NCBI GenBank assembly: GCA_902765855.1
Contig: CACXBF010000008.1
Span: 62,001-126,000 of the forward strand
From: an uncultured Ruminococcus sp.
GTDB lineage: Bacteria > Bacillota > Clostridia > Oscillospirales > Acutalibacteraceae
Direction of reading: 5' to 3'
Length of the DNA stretch: 64,000 nucleotides
The translations under genes were made by a program, and so were the position numbers. Below the pieces are notes generated by a model. The model saw only the letters and a program-made list of their open reading frames with translations. It did no database searches and was not told where the DNA came from. The number at the start of each line of letters is the position of its first letter. The first letter of the stretch is position 1. Of this stretch, positions 1 to 8,814 are shown piece after piece.

Positions 1-516
1 AAAAAAGCAAAGATAAAATATTATGAAATTCTGAAAGATATTCCTGAATATGGAGAAAATGACGTTCTTCTGATAAACCTGATTGGTGCGGCTATGTATG
101 CTGCAGTATACATAAGCCTTGAAAAAAAGCCAACTATTGACCAGCTTTCCGAATATTATGAGATTGCGATGAATTCAAATATTGTAATGAAAATATTTTT
201 GAAATCCTCCGATTACTATTCAAAAAAATATCAGAACTCCTTGAAAAAATCAGCAGAGAAAAGCCAAAAGTCTTCAAATCCATATACATGGAGATTCAAG
301 GTTATACAGGGCGATACCTTGGAAAGCTTTGACGCCATTTTCGATAAATGCGGAATATGGCATATGATGAATCAGCTTGGCATACCTGAAGCTACACCGG
401 CTCTGTGCAGATATGATTACGCTATGGCGAAGCTTACAAATACAGTTTTCACAAGAGAACAAACACTTGCGGGCGGCGGCACTATGTGCGATTGTCATTA
501 CCGAAAGAAAAAATAA
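1..516 (+). CDS. L-2-amino-thiazoline-4-carboxylic acid hydrolase family protein, 5' partial
   Basis: The reading frame is open from base 1, so the N-terminus lies outside the window; 171 residues remain. The C-terminal end, with LAGGGTMCDCHYRKKK preceded by an LGIPEATPALCRYDYA stretch, resembles the C-terminus of the ATC hydrolase family (named after Pseudomonas L-ATC hydrolase, which opens a thiazoline ring on the way to cysteine). Most family members in Clostridia have no tested substrate, so the name describes the fold rather than a proven reaction. The Cys pair near the end is typical of this family. A GNAT gene follows 14 bp downstream and may be cotranscribed. The family call is from motif memory and is moderately sure. 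Confidence 0.6.
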   Translation, partial: KKAKIKYYEILKDIPEYGENDVLLINLIGAAMYAAVYISLEKKPTIDQLSEYYEIAMNSNIVMKIFLKSSDYYSKKYQNSLKKSAEKSQKSSNPYTWRFKVIQGDTLESFDAIFDKCGIWHMMNQLGIPEATPALCRYDYAMAKLTNTVFTREQTLAGGGTMCDCHYRKKK

Positions 517-530
517 GTGGGGAATTCTAA

Positions 531-1034
531 ATGATAAGATTGCGTCCATATAAAGCCTGTGATGCAGAGCATATTATTAAGTGGATAAAAGATGAAGTTT
601 CATTTCGTCAATGGTGTGCGGATAGATATGATAAATTTCCGATTACAGCCGATGATATGAACAAACACTACAACAATTTTGCTTATGCCGATAATTTTTA
701 TGAAATGACAGCATTTGATGAAACGGGTGTAGTTGGACATCTTATTATGAGATTTACAGATGAAGAAAAGAAAACACTCCGTTTTGGCTTTGTAATTGTA
801 GACGATACAAAGCGCGGTATGGGCTATGGAAAAGAAATGCTTATACTTGCGATAAAGTATTCTTTCGATATATTAAAGGCTGAGAAAATTACTTTAGGTG
901 TATTTGAAAATAATGAATCCGCCTATTATTGTTATAAGTCTGTAGGTTTTAAAGATGTTCAGTTAAATGAAACAGAATTTTATTATATTTTTAATGAAGA
1001 TTGGAAATGCTTAGAGCTTGAGATGCAAGGATAA
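531..1034 (+). CDS. GNAT family N-acetyltransferase (RimJ/RimL-like)
   Basis: This 167-residue protein has the layout of a GNAT acetyltransferase, which moves the acetyl group of acetyl-CoA to an amine. It starts MIRLRPYKACDAEHI, typical of the first strand and helix. The acetyl-CoA loop is KRGMGYGKEM at about residues 90-100, matching the R/Q-x-x-G-x-G/A pattern, and NESAYYCYKSVGFK at about 124-137 is the usual final motif. The length is normal for a single GNAT domain. The ATG follows a purine-rich GTGGGGA stretch. Its substrate (ribosomal protein, antibiotic, small amine) cannot be told from sequence. It sits in an accessory segment with broken genes upstream of mutL. Confidence 0.85.
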   Translation: MIRLRPYKACDAEHIIKWIKDEVSFRQWCADRYDKFPITADDMNKHYNNFAYADNFYEMTAFDETGVVGHLIMRFTDEEKKTLRFGFVIVDDTKRGMGYGKEMLILAIKYSFDILKAEKITLGVFENNESAYYCYKSVGFKDVQLNETEFYYIFNEDWKCLELEMQG

Positions 1035-1039
1035 TTTGA

Positions 1040-1538
1040 TATATAAAGTGTTCCTTTGACAGCGGTGCAGACGCACGAATTTTAGAGGATTTGGCATATG
1101 GGCTGTTTGTGCACGGCTATTATGATGACATACATTCGGTTTATGAATATACTACACAGACTAAATTCCCAAGTAAGGGAGTATTTAATGTTTGGAGCTC
1201 ATTACATAACATCTGGGGTTTAGAAATTTATCTGTCTCCTAACGAGCCTGAACGCAATTATAATTGCCGAGATAGAGAAACATATAGTAACTGCTCATAT
1301 GTATAATGAGCTTTCAGAAAAATTAAGGCGTGAAAGAATAGATTTTGAATTTATTTTCTGTGAGAATAAGTTTGAATCTGATGATAAATCTGCCTTTGCT
1401 ATGGGTTACAGACTTATCGGCTTACAGGAAATGATAAGTATGACCTCCATAGGAATTTACCCTAAGCTTTTAGCTGATAAACAAAGAATAGGCGAAAACA
1501 TAGAAGAGTATCTTGAGATATTGAGAACGGTAAAGTAA
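1040..1538 (+). pseudogene. Frameshifted gene of unknown family
   Basis: Two overlapping frames read as one decayed gene. Frame 2 is open from just after an in-frame TGA at 1037 (YIKCSFDSGADARILEDL onward) and runs through VWSSLHNIWGLEIYL to about 1230. The sensible reading then moves to frame 3, where NAIIIAEIEKHIVTAHMYNE continues into ELSEKLRRERIDFEF and ends at 1538. No proper start with a ribosome site is present at the 5' end, so the gene looks truncated as well as frameshifted around 1230-1250. I do not recognise the family. It directly precedes another broken gene, which points to an eroding accessory segment. A sequencing error is the alternative to true decay. Confidence 0.55.
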
Positions 1539-1560
1539 AATTAACCTATAAGGAGTAATA

Positions 1561-2550
1561 ATGTCTGTAACAGATAGAAATGTAATTGACCAGATGGTAA
1601 TAGATGAGAATAAAAAATTAAGGCTTATTATCTTTGATTATTTGCAGTGGAACTGTGTTATAAGATAGAATCATACACATATTCTTAAGGATAAGATAAA
1701 TGATTATCTGAATTTTATTGTAAGTGGTCAGATAAATGAAAGCTATGGCAGCTCGCAGTATGAAAGAATTGTAATAACAATAGTCGCACAATATTATTAC
1801 AGTAAATACTGTATAGAATTTTTAGAGAGATTTAAGAACGCCATAAAGCAAAACGGCGACTTATGCGAACTGGAATGGACGCATCTGCCTTCCGAGCAGG
1901 AAAATGGAAACTTTGATGACGGTTTCAGCGATGACTATGTTTTTGACCCTGAAAAAATTTATCCCAAACTGAAATATAACTTTGCAAAAAATCCCTTAGA
2001 AGCTGTTGAGGTTATGTTTACAAGTAATAATTCCGGTGATAATTCAACAGGAAAATCCAATAATATGACTATGTTCAGAGTTTGGGATAAATATGTAATA
2101 TTCCTTGTTCAGGATGTTGGTAATGTGTTTAAATATATTACCTATGATGATATCCCGAAGGGCTATACAGCTGAGCAGTTAGAGCATAAAGCCTTTGAAA
2201 ATTTATACCGAGATATAAATTTCAGACTTGCTGAAAGCAGTGTTAAGCATGGTGGCGTATATGGAATACTTGCAGGAGGAGATTTCGAGGCTGAAGCCCT
2301 TTTAACAAACATATGGAGTGATGTAAGCCAAACGCTTGGCGGTGATTTACTTATAGCTGCTCCAACTAAGGATATTGTTTTAGTCGTATCCGCTGACAAT
2401 TCAAGAATAGTAAAGAGAATGCTAAAGTTCGCAAGAAAAATATTCAGTGATAATATAAATTCGAGCAGAGAATTGATTTTCACAAAAGATGTCTTCAAGT
2501 ATAGCAGAGATACCGATAAAATTGAAATAAGCTCAAAATATAAGCTTTAA
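1561..2550 (+). pseudogene. DUF6572-DUF1444-like protein interrupted by an in-frame TAG
   Basis: From an ATG at 1561, after AAGGAG, one frame stays open to 2550 except for a single TAG at 1666-1668. The N-terminal part (SVTDRNVIDQMVIDENKK, then DYLQW and, after the stop, LKDKINDYLNFIVSGQI) has the DUF6572 pattern of a D-x-L-x-W motif followed by a helix ending in a YLxFI-SGQ block. The C-terminal part, from about 1990, resembles DUF1444/YtpQ, with AAPTKDIVLVVS near the end. The fusion would be 329 residues. No start with a ribosome site follows the stop before ATG 2014, so the product is probably lost. DUF6572 genes often sit among immunity-protein-like genes; that link is inference here. Confidence 0.6.
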
Positions 2551-2570
2551 AAAATAAGAGGTGTTCAATA

Positions 2571-2975
2571 TTGTTATTTTTAAAGGCTGAATATAAAGAA
2601 ATTATTTTACCGTTTAAATATGAGCGTGAAGAAATCCGTATTTCAGAATTGCAGGGTGGAAAATATTCTTATGAAAAAGATGAGATATATAGAGGTTCAA
2701 TAGGCATAGAGGCTTACGGTAATATATTTGGCGAGAGTAAATATTGCTATTCGCTATATTCAGCAGATGAAAAAATTATTGATGAAATAGTAGATTTATT
2801 AAAAAATAATCCTGATAAGACCGTAAAAGTTATTTTAAAAATAAAAAAGGGAAAACTTAAAGATTTCAAAATAAATTTGGATAGTTTAGCCGAAGTATAC
2901 AATAACGAAAAATTTAAGTCATTAGAACTTCTTGGCTGGGGGTTAAATGATAAGAGCTTTGAAGATATCAAATAG
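2571..2975 (+). CDS. Hypothetical protein, 134 aa
   Basis: I do not recognise this protein. It is 134 residues, mixed charge with many Lys and Glu, no signal peptide or membrane segment, and alternates predicted strands with a helix (KIIDEIVDLLKNN at about residues 67-79). It uses a TTG start after AGAGGTG with a spacing of about seven bases. The gap to the interrupted gene upstream is 20 bp, so the two were probably one transcription unit. Size, charge and position beside DUF6572/DUF1444-like and decayed small genes would fit an immunity-type cytosolic protein, but nothing in its own sequence shows that. Confidence 0.6.
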   Translation: MLFLKAEYKEIILPFKYEREEIRISELQGGKYSYEKDEIYRGSIGIEAYGNIFGESKYCYSLYSADEKIIDEIVDLLKNNPDKTVKVILKIKKGKLKDFKINLDSLAEVYNNEKFKSLELLGWGLNDKSFEDIK

Positions 2976-3010
2976 TATAAGATTATCCTTTAAAATTGGT
3001 GGTGAATTGT

Positions 3011-5095
3011 ATGGGAGTAATTAAGCTTTTAGATAAGCATATGTCAGAGCTGATTGCCGCAGGTGAGGTAATAGAAAGGCCTTCGTCCGTGATAAAAGAA
3101 CTTGTTGAAAATTCAATAGATTCAGGTGCTAAGCATATAACTGTAGAAATACAGCATGGCGGAATTACTTTTATGCGAGTTACCGATGACGGTTGCGGAA
3201 TATCAAGAGAAGATATTCCGACTGCATTTTTGCGTCATGCAACCAGTAAAGTTCACGAAAAACAAGACCTTGACGCAATCGGAACACTTGGTTTCAGAGG
3301 AGAAGCGTTAGCGTCTATTGCCGCTGTTGCAAAGGTTACTATGCTGTCATGCAGAGAAAATGAAGATATTGGAACAAGATACGAAATTCATGGCGGCGAC
3401 GAGATAGAAATTGATGACGCAGGTTGTCCGAAAGGAACAACAATTATTGCTCGTGATATTTTCTATAATGTTCCTGCGAGAATGAAATTTCTTAAAAAAG
3501 ATGTTTCCGAGGCTAATAGCGTTTCGGGAGTTATGGATAGAATAGCACTTTCGCATCCGGAAATATCCTTTACATTCATTCGTGACGGAAAACAAACAAT
3601 GAAAACCCCGGGTGACGATAACCTAAAGAATGCTATTCTTTCAGTTTTTGGCAAGGATTTTACATCAACGCTTATCCCTTTGAATTATCAGCACGAGGGA
3701 ATAAAAATTCAAGGTTATATAACCCGTCCGATTTCATCTCGTGCAAATAGAAGTATGCAGCTTTTCTTCATAAACGGAAGATATATAAAAACCCGTACAG
3801 CTATGGCAGCGCTTGAGGAAGCCTATAAGGGCAATATAATGACCGGAAAATTTCCGGGCTGCGTTCTGCATATGACCATGGATTGCTCTACTCTTGATGT
3901 TAATGTTCACCCGTCAAAGCTTGAGGTAAGATTTACGAATGAAAGACCTATTTTCGATGCGGTTTATCATGGAGTTAAATCTGCACTTTTAAGTGGAGAT
4001 AATCGTTCTCCTATAAAAGAGGAAGAACCTTTAAAACCTGAAATCTTAGAAAAAACGGCCACAAAAATTGAAAACGAGCAGTTACAGTTCATTTATAAGC
4101 CAAAAGAAGTAAAACCTGTTGAAAAATCCGAAAAAATTTCTGAAAAAGATTCAGTTCTTAAAGAAGATTTAAAGAAGGAATTTGTTCAGAAAAATGTTGA
4201 GCTTGATAATCTTGAAGAATCTAAAAGTGAGCCTGAAATATTTATGCCTAAGCCCTCAAACTTTTCTCCGATGATAGTTTCCGATTGCATTACGGTTGAC
4301 CCATATACGGCAAGCGTCCGTAAAAAATTAGAAAAGGCAACGGCAGAAACAGGTGGAGAAAACGAAGAAAAAGAAACTCAGGTTAAAACTGTTAAAGAAG
4401 ATGAAGAAAAATTCTCCGAACCTACTATATCACAGAAAGATAATGAGCCGTCTGTTGTTAAAAATCAGGACAAGCTTATTGATTCATTTCTGAGTATAGC
4501 GGGTGTAAGACTTGACAGTGAGCGTGATGCTCCTATGAAATTCTTAGGCGAAGCTTTTGCGACATATATAATCCTTGAAAAAGGTAATGCGATTCTTTTT
4601 ATCGACAAACACGCCGCTCACGAAAGACTTTTATATGAAAAGTTAAAGCGTGATTGTGGTAAAAATTATGCTCAGATACTTCTTGAACCTATAACTGTAA
4701 TGCTTGATAAAACCGAATATGACGCACTTTTAAATAATCTTTCAGCTATGGAAGATGCGGGCTTTGAAATTGACGATTACGGAATGGGTACGGTTGTAGT
4801 CAGAGCAGCACCTCAGATTGTTGAGCGTGACGATATAGCCGACACTGTTGTAGAAATGGCAGGTTATCTTGCAAAAAATAAGCGGGATATTATGACAGAG
4901 AAGATGGATTGGCTTTATAAGAATGTTGCTTGCCGAGCCGCTATAAAGGCCGGTGATAAAAGCAGCGAGGGAGAGCTTATGGCTCTTGTCGAGGAACTTA
5001 TGAAAAATCCTGATGTAAAATATTGTCCGCATGGCAGACCGATTTGTTTTACAATGACGAGACACGAACTCGAAAAAAGATTTATGAGGGTATGA
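3011..5095 (+). CDS. mutL: DNA mismatch repair endonuclease MutL
   Basis: MutL links mismatch recognition by MutS to strand excision. The GHKL ATPase is at the N-terminus: ELVENSIDSGA (N of motif I), DDGCGI (motif II) and GFRGEAL (motif III) within the first 105 residues. A long acidic Lys/Glu-rich linker spans roughly residues 330-490. The C-terminal dimerisation/endonuclease domain carries DKHAAHERLLYEK at about 535-547, the DQHA(X)2E(X)4E-type metal site of nicking MutLs (here DKHAAHE), and near the end CPHGRPI. The protein is 694 residues from ATG 3011, preceded by GGTGG; an in-frame TTG at 2996 lacks a ribosome site. mutS is not adjacent upstream, where accessory genes lie instead. miaA follows after 8 bp. 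Confidence 0.95.
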   Translation: MGVIKLLDKHMSELIAAGEVIERPSSVIKELVENSIDSGAKHITVEIQHGGITFMRVTDDGCGISREDIPTAFLRHATSKVHEKQDLDAIGTLGFRGEALASIAAVAKVTMLSCRENEDIGTRYEIHGGDEIEIDDAGCPKGTTIIARDIFYNVPARMKFLKKDVSEANSVSGVMDRIALSHPEISFTFIRDGKQTMKTPGDDNLKNAILSVFGKDFTSTLIPLNYQHEGIKIQGYITRPISSRANRSMQLFFINGRYIKTRTAMAALEEAYKGNIMTGKFPGCVLHMTMDCSTLDVNVHPSKLEVRFTNERPIFDAVYHGVKSALLSGDNRSPIKEEEPLKPEILEKTATKIENEQLQFIYKPKEVKPVEKSEKISEKDSVLKEDLKKEFVQKNVELDNLEESKSEPEIFMPKPSNFSPMIVSDCITVDPYTASVRKKLEKATAETGGENEEKETQVKTVKEDEEKFSEPTISQKDNEPSVVKNQDKLIDSFLSIAGVRLDSERDAPMKFLGEAFATYIILEKGNAILFIDKHAAHERLLYEKLKRDCGKNYAQILLEPITVMLDKTEYDALLNNLSAMEDAGFEIDDYGMGTVVVRAAPQIVERDDIADTVVEMAGYLAKNKRDIMTEKMDWLYKNVACRAAIKAGDKSSEGELMALVEELMKNPDVKYCPHGRPICFTMTRHELEKRFMRV

Positions 5096-5103
5096 TATAA
5101 GAT

Positions 5104-6045
5104 ATGAATAATAAGATACCGCTTCTTTGCATAGTAGGTCCGACAGCGTCGGGCAAGACAGGACTTTCGGTAGAACTTGCCGAAAGATATAATGGAGAAA
5201 TAGTTTCCTGTGATTCAATGCAGATTTATAAGGGTATGGATATTGCGACAGCAAAGGTTACAAAAGAAGAGGCTCGTGGAATACCGCACCACCTTGTAGA
5301 TTTTTTACCGATAGGAGAAGCTTTTAGTGTTTCGGACTATGTCAAGCTTGCCCATAAGGTCATTGCAGAGATATACGAAAGAGGAAAGCTTCCCATACTC
5401 GTTGGTGGAACGGGACTTTATTATTCATCTCTTGTCGGAAATATAACATTTTCCGAAGAAAAGATTGACGAAAAACTTCGTGCGGAGCTTAACGAACAAT
5501 ATTTGCGAGAGGGTGGAGAAGTTCTGCTTAAACAGCTTGCAGAGTTTGACCCGGAAACTGCGTCAACACTTCACCCTAATAATGGCAAACGAATTATTCG
5601 TGCGATTGAGATTTATCGAAATACAGGAATAACAATGAGCGAACAGATGAAACGCTCAAGAGAAAAGCCTTCGCCATATAATCATCTTACAATCTGTCTT
5701 ACTTATAAGGATAGGCAAAAGCTTTATGACAGAATAAATCTTCGTGTTGATAAAATGCTTGAAGCCGGAATACTTGATGAGGCAAAAGCTTTCTTTAATC
5801 AGAACCCGAGCAAAACAGCCTCAGCGGCTATCGGAATAAAGGAATTTAAGCCGTATTTAGATGGCGAATGTTCTCTTGAAGCTTCGGTAGAAAAACTAAA
5901 AATGGAAACCAGACGCTATGCAAAGCGTCAGCTTACATGGTTCAGAAGATGTGAAGATATAAAATTTTTAGAATGCGATTGCTGTAATATTCTTTCAGAG
6001 AGTGAAAAGCTTATCAATGAATGGAATTATGAAAAATTGTCCTAA
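5104..6045 (+). CDS. miaA: tRNA dimethylallyltransferase MiaA
   Basis: MiaA adds a dimethylallyl group to N6 of A37 in tRNAs reading UNN codons. The P-loop VGPTASGKTGLS is at residues 10-21, followed by SCDSMQIYKGMDI, IPHHLVD and VGGTGLYYSSL, the family signature blocks. Near the C-terminus are IGIKEF and RRYAKRQLTWFRR, which bind the tRNA anticodon stem. The length of 313 residues is normal. It lies 8 bp after mutL and is surely cotranscribed, the common mutL-miaA arrangement. An A-rich gap and a new promoter follow. Confidence 0.96.
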   Translation: MNNKIPLLCIVGPTASGKTGLSVELAERYNGEIVSCDSMQIYKGMDIATAKVTKEEARGIPHHLVDFLPIGEAFSVSDYVKLAHKVIAEIYERGKLPILVGGTGLYYSSLVGNITFSEEKIDEKLRAELNEQYLREGGEVLLKQLAEFDPETASTLHPNNGKRIIRAIEIYRNTGITMSEQMKRSREKPSPYNHLTICLTYKDRQKLYDRINLRVDKMLEAGILDEAKAFFNQNPSKTASAAIGIKEFKPYLDGECSLEASVEKLKMETRRYAKRQLTWFRRCEDIKFLECDCCNILSESEKLINEWNYEKLS

Positions 6046-6102
6046 AGTATGCCTGTATTAATAACAAAAATCCGTCAAATATCATAATAAACGCCAAAAA
6101 TC

Positions 6103-6131
6103 GTGACAATCGGAAGATGATGTAGTATAAT
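6103..6131 (+). promoter_or_regulatory. SigA-type promoter for the 6164 gene and division cluster
   Basis: GTGACA at 6103-6108 and TATAAT at 6126-6131 are separated by 17 bp, about 32 bases before the GTG start at 6164. This is a good housekeeping promoter match and could drive the adaptor, YggS and SepF genes as one unit. Confidence 0.65.
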
Positions 6132-6163
6132 CATAAGGTAGATTGATTCAGAGAGGTGAGTAT

Positions 6164-7459
6164 GTGGATAAATCTATAATCAGAAGAATAATTATTGCCC
6201 TGCTTTCTGTGCTTTTGCTTGTTTATGTAATTTATCTTTTAAGTAATGCGAGCTTTAAGAATATAAGAACAGAATCTGCAACTTACTCTACTATGACAGA
6301 ATCCCTTGATGTAGACGGATATTTTATTAGAAGTGAAACCGTTATGAATTCAAAAAATGTTGGCGGTGTAATTTCCTATAAAGCTGATGATACAGATAAG
6401 GTCGCTAAAGGAGAAAAAGTTGCCGAGCTTTATAATTCAGCAGAGGATGCACAAAAGCAAGCCGAACTTCAAAGCCTTGAACAGCAGCTGTCTGTTTTAA
6501 AGGAATTGCAAAGTAGTGCAGAAAATCTTTCAGTTACCCCTGATGTTATTGATGAGAATATATCAACATATCTTATTGATATGGCGATAAACAAAAATGA
6601 TGGCAATCTTTCAAAATCTGATGACAGCATAGACCAGATAATATATAATATCAATGAGCGACAAATCCTTACAGGAAAGATTAAGAATTTTAGCGAGAAA
6701 ATTTCAGAACTTGAGGGTAAGATTAGCAATATGAAAAAATCCTCAAGTAAGAAGATTTCAGATATTACAGCTCCGGCTGCTGGCTATTTTACAAGTGAGC
6801 TTGATGGCTATGAAAATGTTCTTAATATAAAGAATATCAATTCTATTATGCCTGAAGATTTAAATAAGGCAAAAAATGCAAGCAAGAAAACTTATGATAA
6901 TGCTGTTGGAAAGGTAGTTTCCGATGTATTTTGGTATGTTGCCTGTCCTGTAACCAGCGAGCAAGCTATTAAGCTTAATGAATATAAAGATAATCAGATG
7001 ACGCTTACAATGCAGTCGGCATCACTCAAGAATATCAATGTTACTCTTGTAAGTATAAATCGTAAGGATAGCAAGTCAGATGGAGTTGCGATTTTTCGGG
7101 GAACAGATATGAATGAAAATTTGCTATCTGTTCGTTCAGGAACTGTTGCAATAAATATGAATTCTTATACAGGAATTTCCTTCCCGGAATCAGCAATTCA
7201 TCAGGATACAATTACAATAACAACTCAGGATAAAGATGGTAAGGAAAAGAAAGTTAGCAAAAAAGTTTCAGGCGTCTATGTTCAATATGGAAATGAAATC
7301 AATTTTAAAGAGGTTATTCCGCTCTATTCCGATAGCGGTTTCGTAATCTGTAAGCAAGACCCTGGTGACGATGAGTTGTTTTCTGGTTCTACGATAAATG
7401 TTTATGACAAGGTTGTTGTTGAAGGAGTGGATTTATATGACGGAAAAGTTATCAACTGA
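6164..7459 (+). CDS. HlyD-like membrane-anchored adaptor protein
   Basis: A single membrane segment (IIIALLSVLLLVYVIYLL, about residues 6-23) anchors the protein with the rest outside. Next comes a lipoyl-like strand region (GGVISYKADDTDKVAKGEKV), a coiled coil of roughly 100 residues rich in Gln, Glu and Lys, then a beta-rich C-terminal half. This resembles HlyD/membrane-fusion adaptors seen next to division genes in Ruminococcaceae; no matching transporter is adjacent, so an export role is unproven. I chose the GTG at 6164, five bases after AGAGGTGA, rather than the TTG at 6143, giving 431 residues. The 3' end overlaps the start of the YggS gene by 23 bp. Confidence 0.75.
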   Translation: MDKSIIRRIIIALLSVLLLVYVIYLLSNASFKNIRTESATYSTMTESLDVDGYFIRSETVMNSKNVGGVISYKADDTDKVAKGEKVAELYNSAEDAQKQAELQSLEQQLSVLKELQSSAENLSVTPDVIDENISTYLIDMAINKNDGNLSKSDDSIDQIIYNINERQILTGKIKNFSEKISELEGKISNMKKSSSKKISDITAPAAGYFTSELDGYENVLNIKNINSIMPEDLNKAKNASKKTYDNAVGKVVSDVFWYVACPVTSEQAIKLNEYKDNQMTLTMQSASLKNINVTLVSINRKDSKSDGVAIFRGTDMNENLLSVRSGTVAINMNSYTGISFPESAIHQDTITITTQDKDGKEKKVSKKVSGVYVQYGNEINFKEVIPLYSDSGFVICKQDPGDDELFSGSTINVYDKVVVEGVDLYDGKVIN

Positions 7460-8171
7460 GTATGAGCAAAGGCTCTTACAAGTCAAACAAAATTATGAGC
7501 ACATTATGGCAAGAATAGCTGAGGCAGCTGAAAAGTCAGGAAGAAAGCCGGAAGATATAAAGTTTCTTGCCGCTACAAAGACAGTTTCCTATGATATTAT
7601 AAATTATGCTATTTCTCTTGGCTTGAAATATATCGGAGAGAATAAGGTTCAAGAGCTTAATTCTAAATATGATGATTATAAGCTTGGCGATTGTGAGCTT
7701 CATCTTATCGGACATTTGCAAACGAATAAAGTTAAGCAGGTTGTCGGCAAAGTAAGTATGATTCAATCTGTTGATAGCGTTAAGCTTGCAAAGGAAATTG
7801 CAAAGGTTTCATCAAATCAGGGTATTACGACAGATGTACTTATAGAAGTAAATATCGGCAGAGAGGAAAATAAAACAGGACTTAATCCTGATATGCTTTA
7901 TGAACTTCTCGAAGAAATATCATATTTTGATGGAATAAAGGTAAGAGGACTTATGGCTATTCCGCCAATTTGTGCAGAAAAAACAGAATTATGTAAATAT
8001 TTTGAAGATATGCACAATTTATTTGTTGACATTTCGGGCAAAACAATGGATAATATATCTATGGATTATCTTTCTATGGGAATGTCTGCTGATTACTATG
8101 AGGCTATTCTTTGCGGTGCTAATATGGTAAGAATAGGCAGCGGGCTTTTCGGAGCAAGAAGCTATACATAA
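7437..8171 (+). CDS. YggS/PROSC family pyridoxal-phosphate homeostasis protein
   Basis: This 244-residue single-domain PLP-binding barrel belongs to the YggS/YlmE family, which keeps vitamin B6 and amino-acid pools balanced. Visible blocks are FLAATKTV (Lys that binds PLP, about residue 44), YIGENKVQE, LHLIGHLQTNK and, near the end, DYLSMGMSADYYEAI and VRIGSGLFG, all family signatures. The start is ATG 7437 after GAAGGAG; a longer start at 7398 would sit deep inside the upstream gene. It is followed 18 bp later by sepF, the conserved ylmE-ylmF order of Firmicutes. Confidence 0.95.
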   Translation: MTEKLSTEYEQRLLQVKQNYEHIMARIAEAAEKSGRKPEDIKFLAATKTVSYDIINYAISLGLKYIGENKVQELNSKYDDYKLGDCELHLIGHLQTNKVKQVVGKVSMIQSVDSVKLAKEIAKVSSNQGITTDVLIEVNIGREENKTGLNPDMLYELLEEISYFDGIKVRGLMAIPPICAEKTELCKYFEDMHNLFVDISGKTMDNISMDYLSMGMSADYYEAILCGANMVRIGSGLFGARSYT

Positions 8172-8189
8172 TCTAAGGAGGAAATTTAA

Positions 8190-8726
8190 ATGGCAGGTAT
8201 TATGAATAAATTAAAAGATATGTGGAAACCACCGGAGGACGAAGTGGAATATACAGAAGATAATAGCTATTATGATAATGAATCCGCAGTTGATGACGGC
8301 GGAGTTTATGAAACAGAAGAGGAGTACGGCCCGGCATATGAAGAGCCGGAACCACCTCAACAGCATGTACAAAGACAAGCGTCAAGGCAAACTGCACCAA
8401 GATCATCTCAGTCTGGCAATAAGGTTGTTAATATCAATGCAACCGCTCGTTTGCAGGTGGTATTATTCAAGCCTGAACGTTTTGGCGAAGAAACAAGGGA
8501 TATTGCTGTTGAGCTTATGAAGATGCACACAGTTCTCCTTAACCTCGAAAATACAAATAAGGATATGGCAAGAAGAATTCTCGATTTCCTTAGTGGCGTA
8601 GCATTCGCAAATCAGGGAAAAATCAGCAGAGTTGCTTCTAATACATATATGATTACTCCGAATAATGTTGACCTCACAGGTGAAGAAGTTCTTGATGAAC
8701 TCGAGAGCAACGGACTTTATATGTAA
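8190..8726 (+). CDS. sepF: Cell division protein SepF
   Basis: SepF bundles FtsZ filaments and tethers them to the membrane at the division septum. The N-terminus has MAGIMNKLKDMW, a likely amphipathic membrane-binding helix, followed by an acidic, Tyr/Pro/Gln-rich linker to about residue 80. The conserved core at about 85-178 reads VVLFKPERFGEE, LNLENTNKDMARRILDFLSG and ANQGKISRVASNTYMITP, the FtsZ-binding domain. The length of 178 is typical. A strong AAGGAGG precedes the ATG. It lies between yggS and divIVA; the ylmG and ylmH genes often found here are absent. Confidence 0.95.
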   Translation: MAGIMNKLKDMWKPPEDEVEYTEDNSYYDNESAVDDGGVYETEEEYGPAYEEPEPPQQHVQRQASRQTAPRSSQSGNKVVNINATARLQVVLFKPERFGEETRDIAVELMKMHTVLLNLENTNKDMARRILDFLSGVAFANQGKISRVASNTYMITPNNVDLTGEEVLDELESNGLYM

Positions 8727-8755
8727 AAACTATAGAAGCTTATCCGCTTCAAATT

Positions 8756-8785
8756 TCGGACAGAGGCATTATTGCGTCTGTCCGA
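8756..8785 (+). other. Perfect 9-bp inverted repeat between sepF and divIVA
   Basis: TCGGACAGA at 8756-8764 pairs with TCTGTCCGA at 8777-8785 around a 12-base loop. No U-run follows, so it is not a standard intrinsic terminator. It may be an RNA stability or processing hairpin or an operator just before divIVA. Confidence 0.5.
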
Positions 8786-8814
8786 TACTGTCATTATAAG
8801 GAAAGGGAGATTAT

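Noticed and set aside
2996..3010. Upstream TTG start for MutL
   Set aside because: No ribosome site; GGTGG serves ATG 3011.
4742..5254. Minus-strand frame across mutL-miaA
   Set aside because: It is a shadow of two well-supported plus-strand genes and has no recognisable domain.
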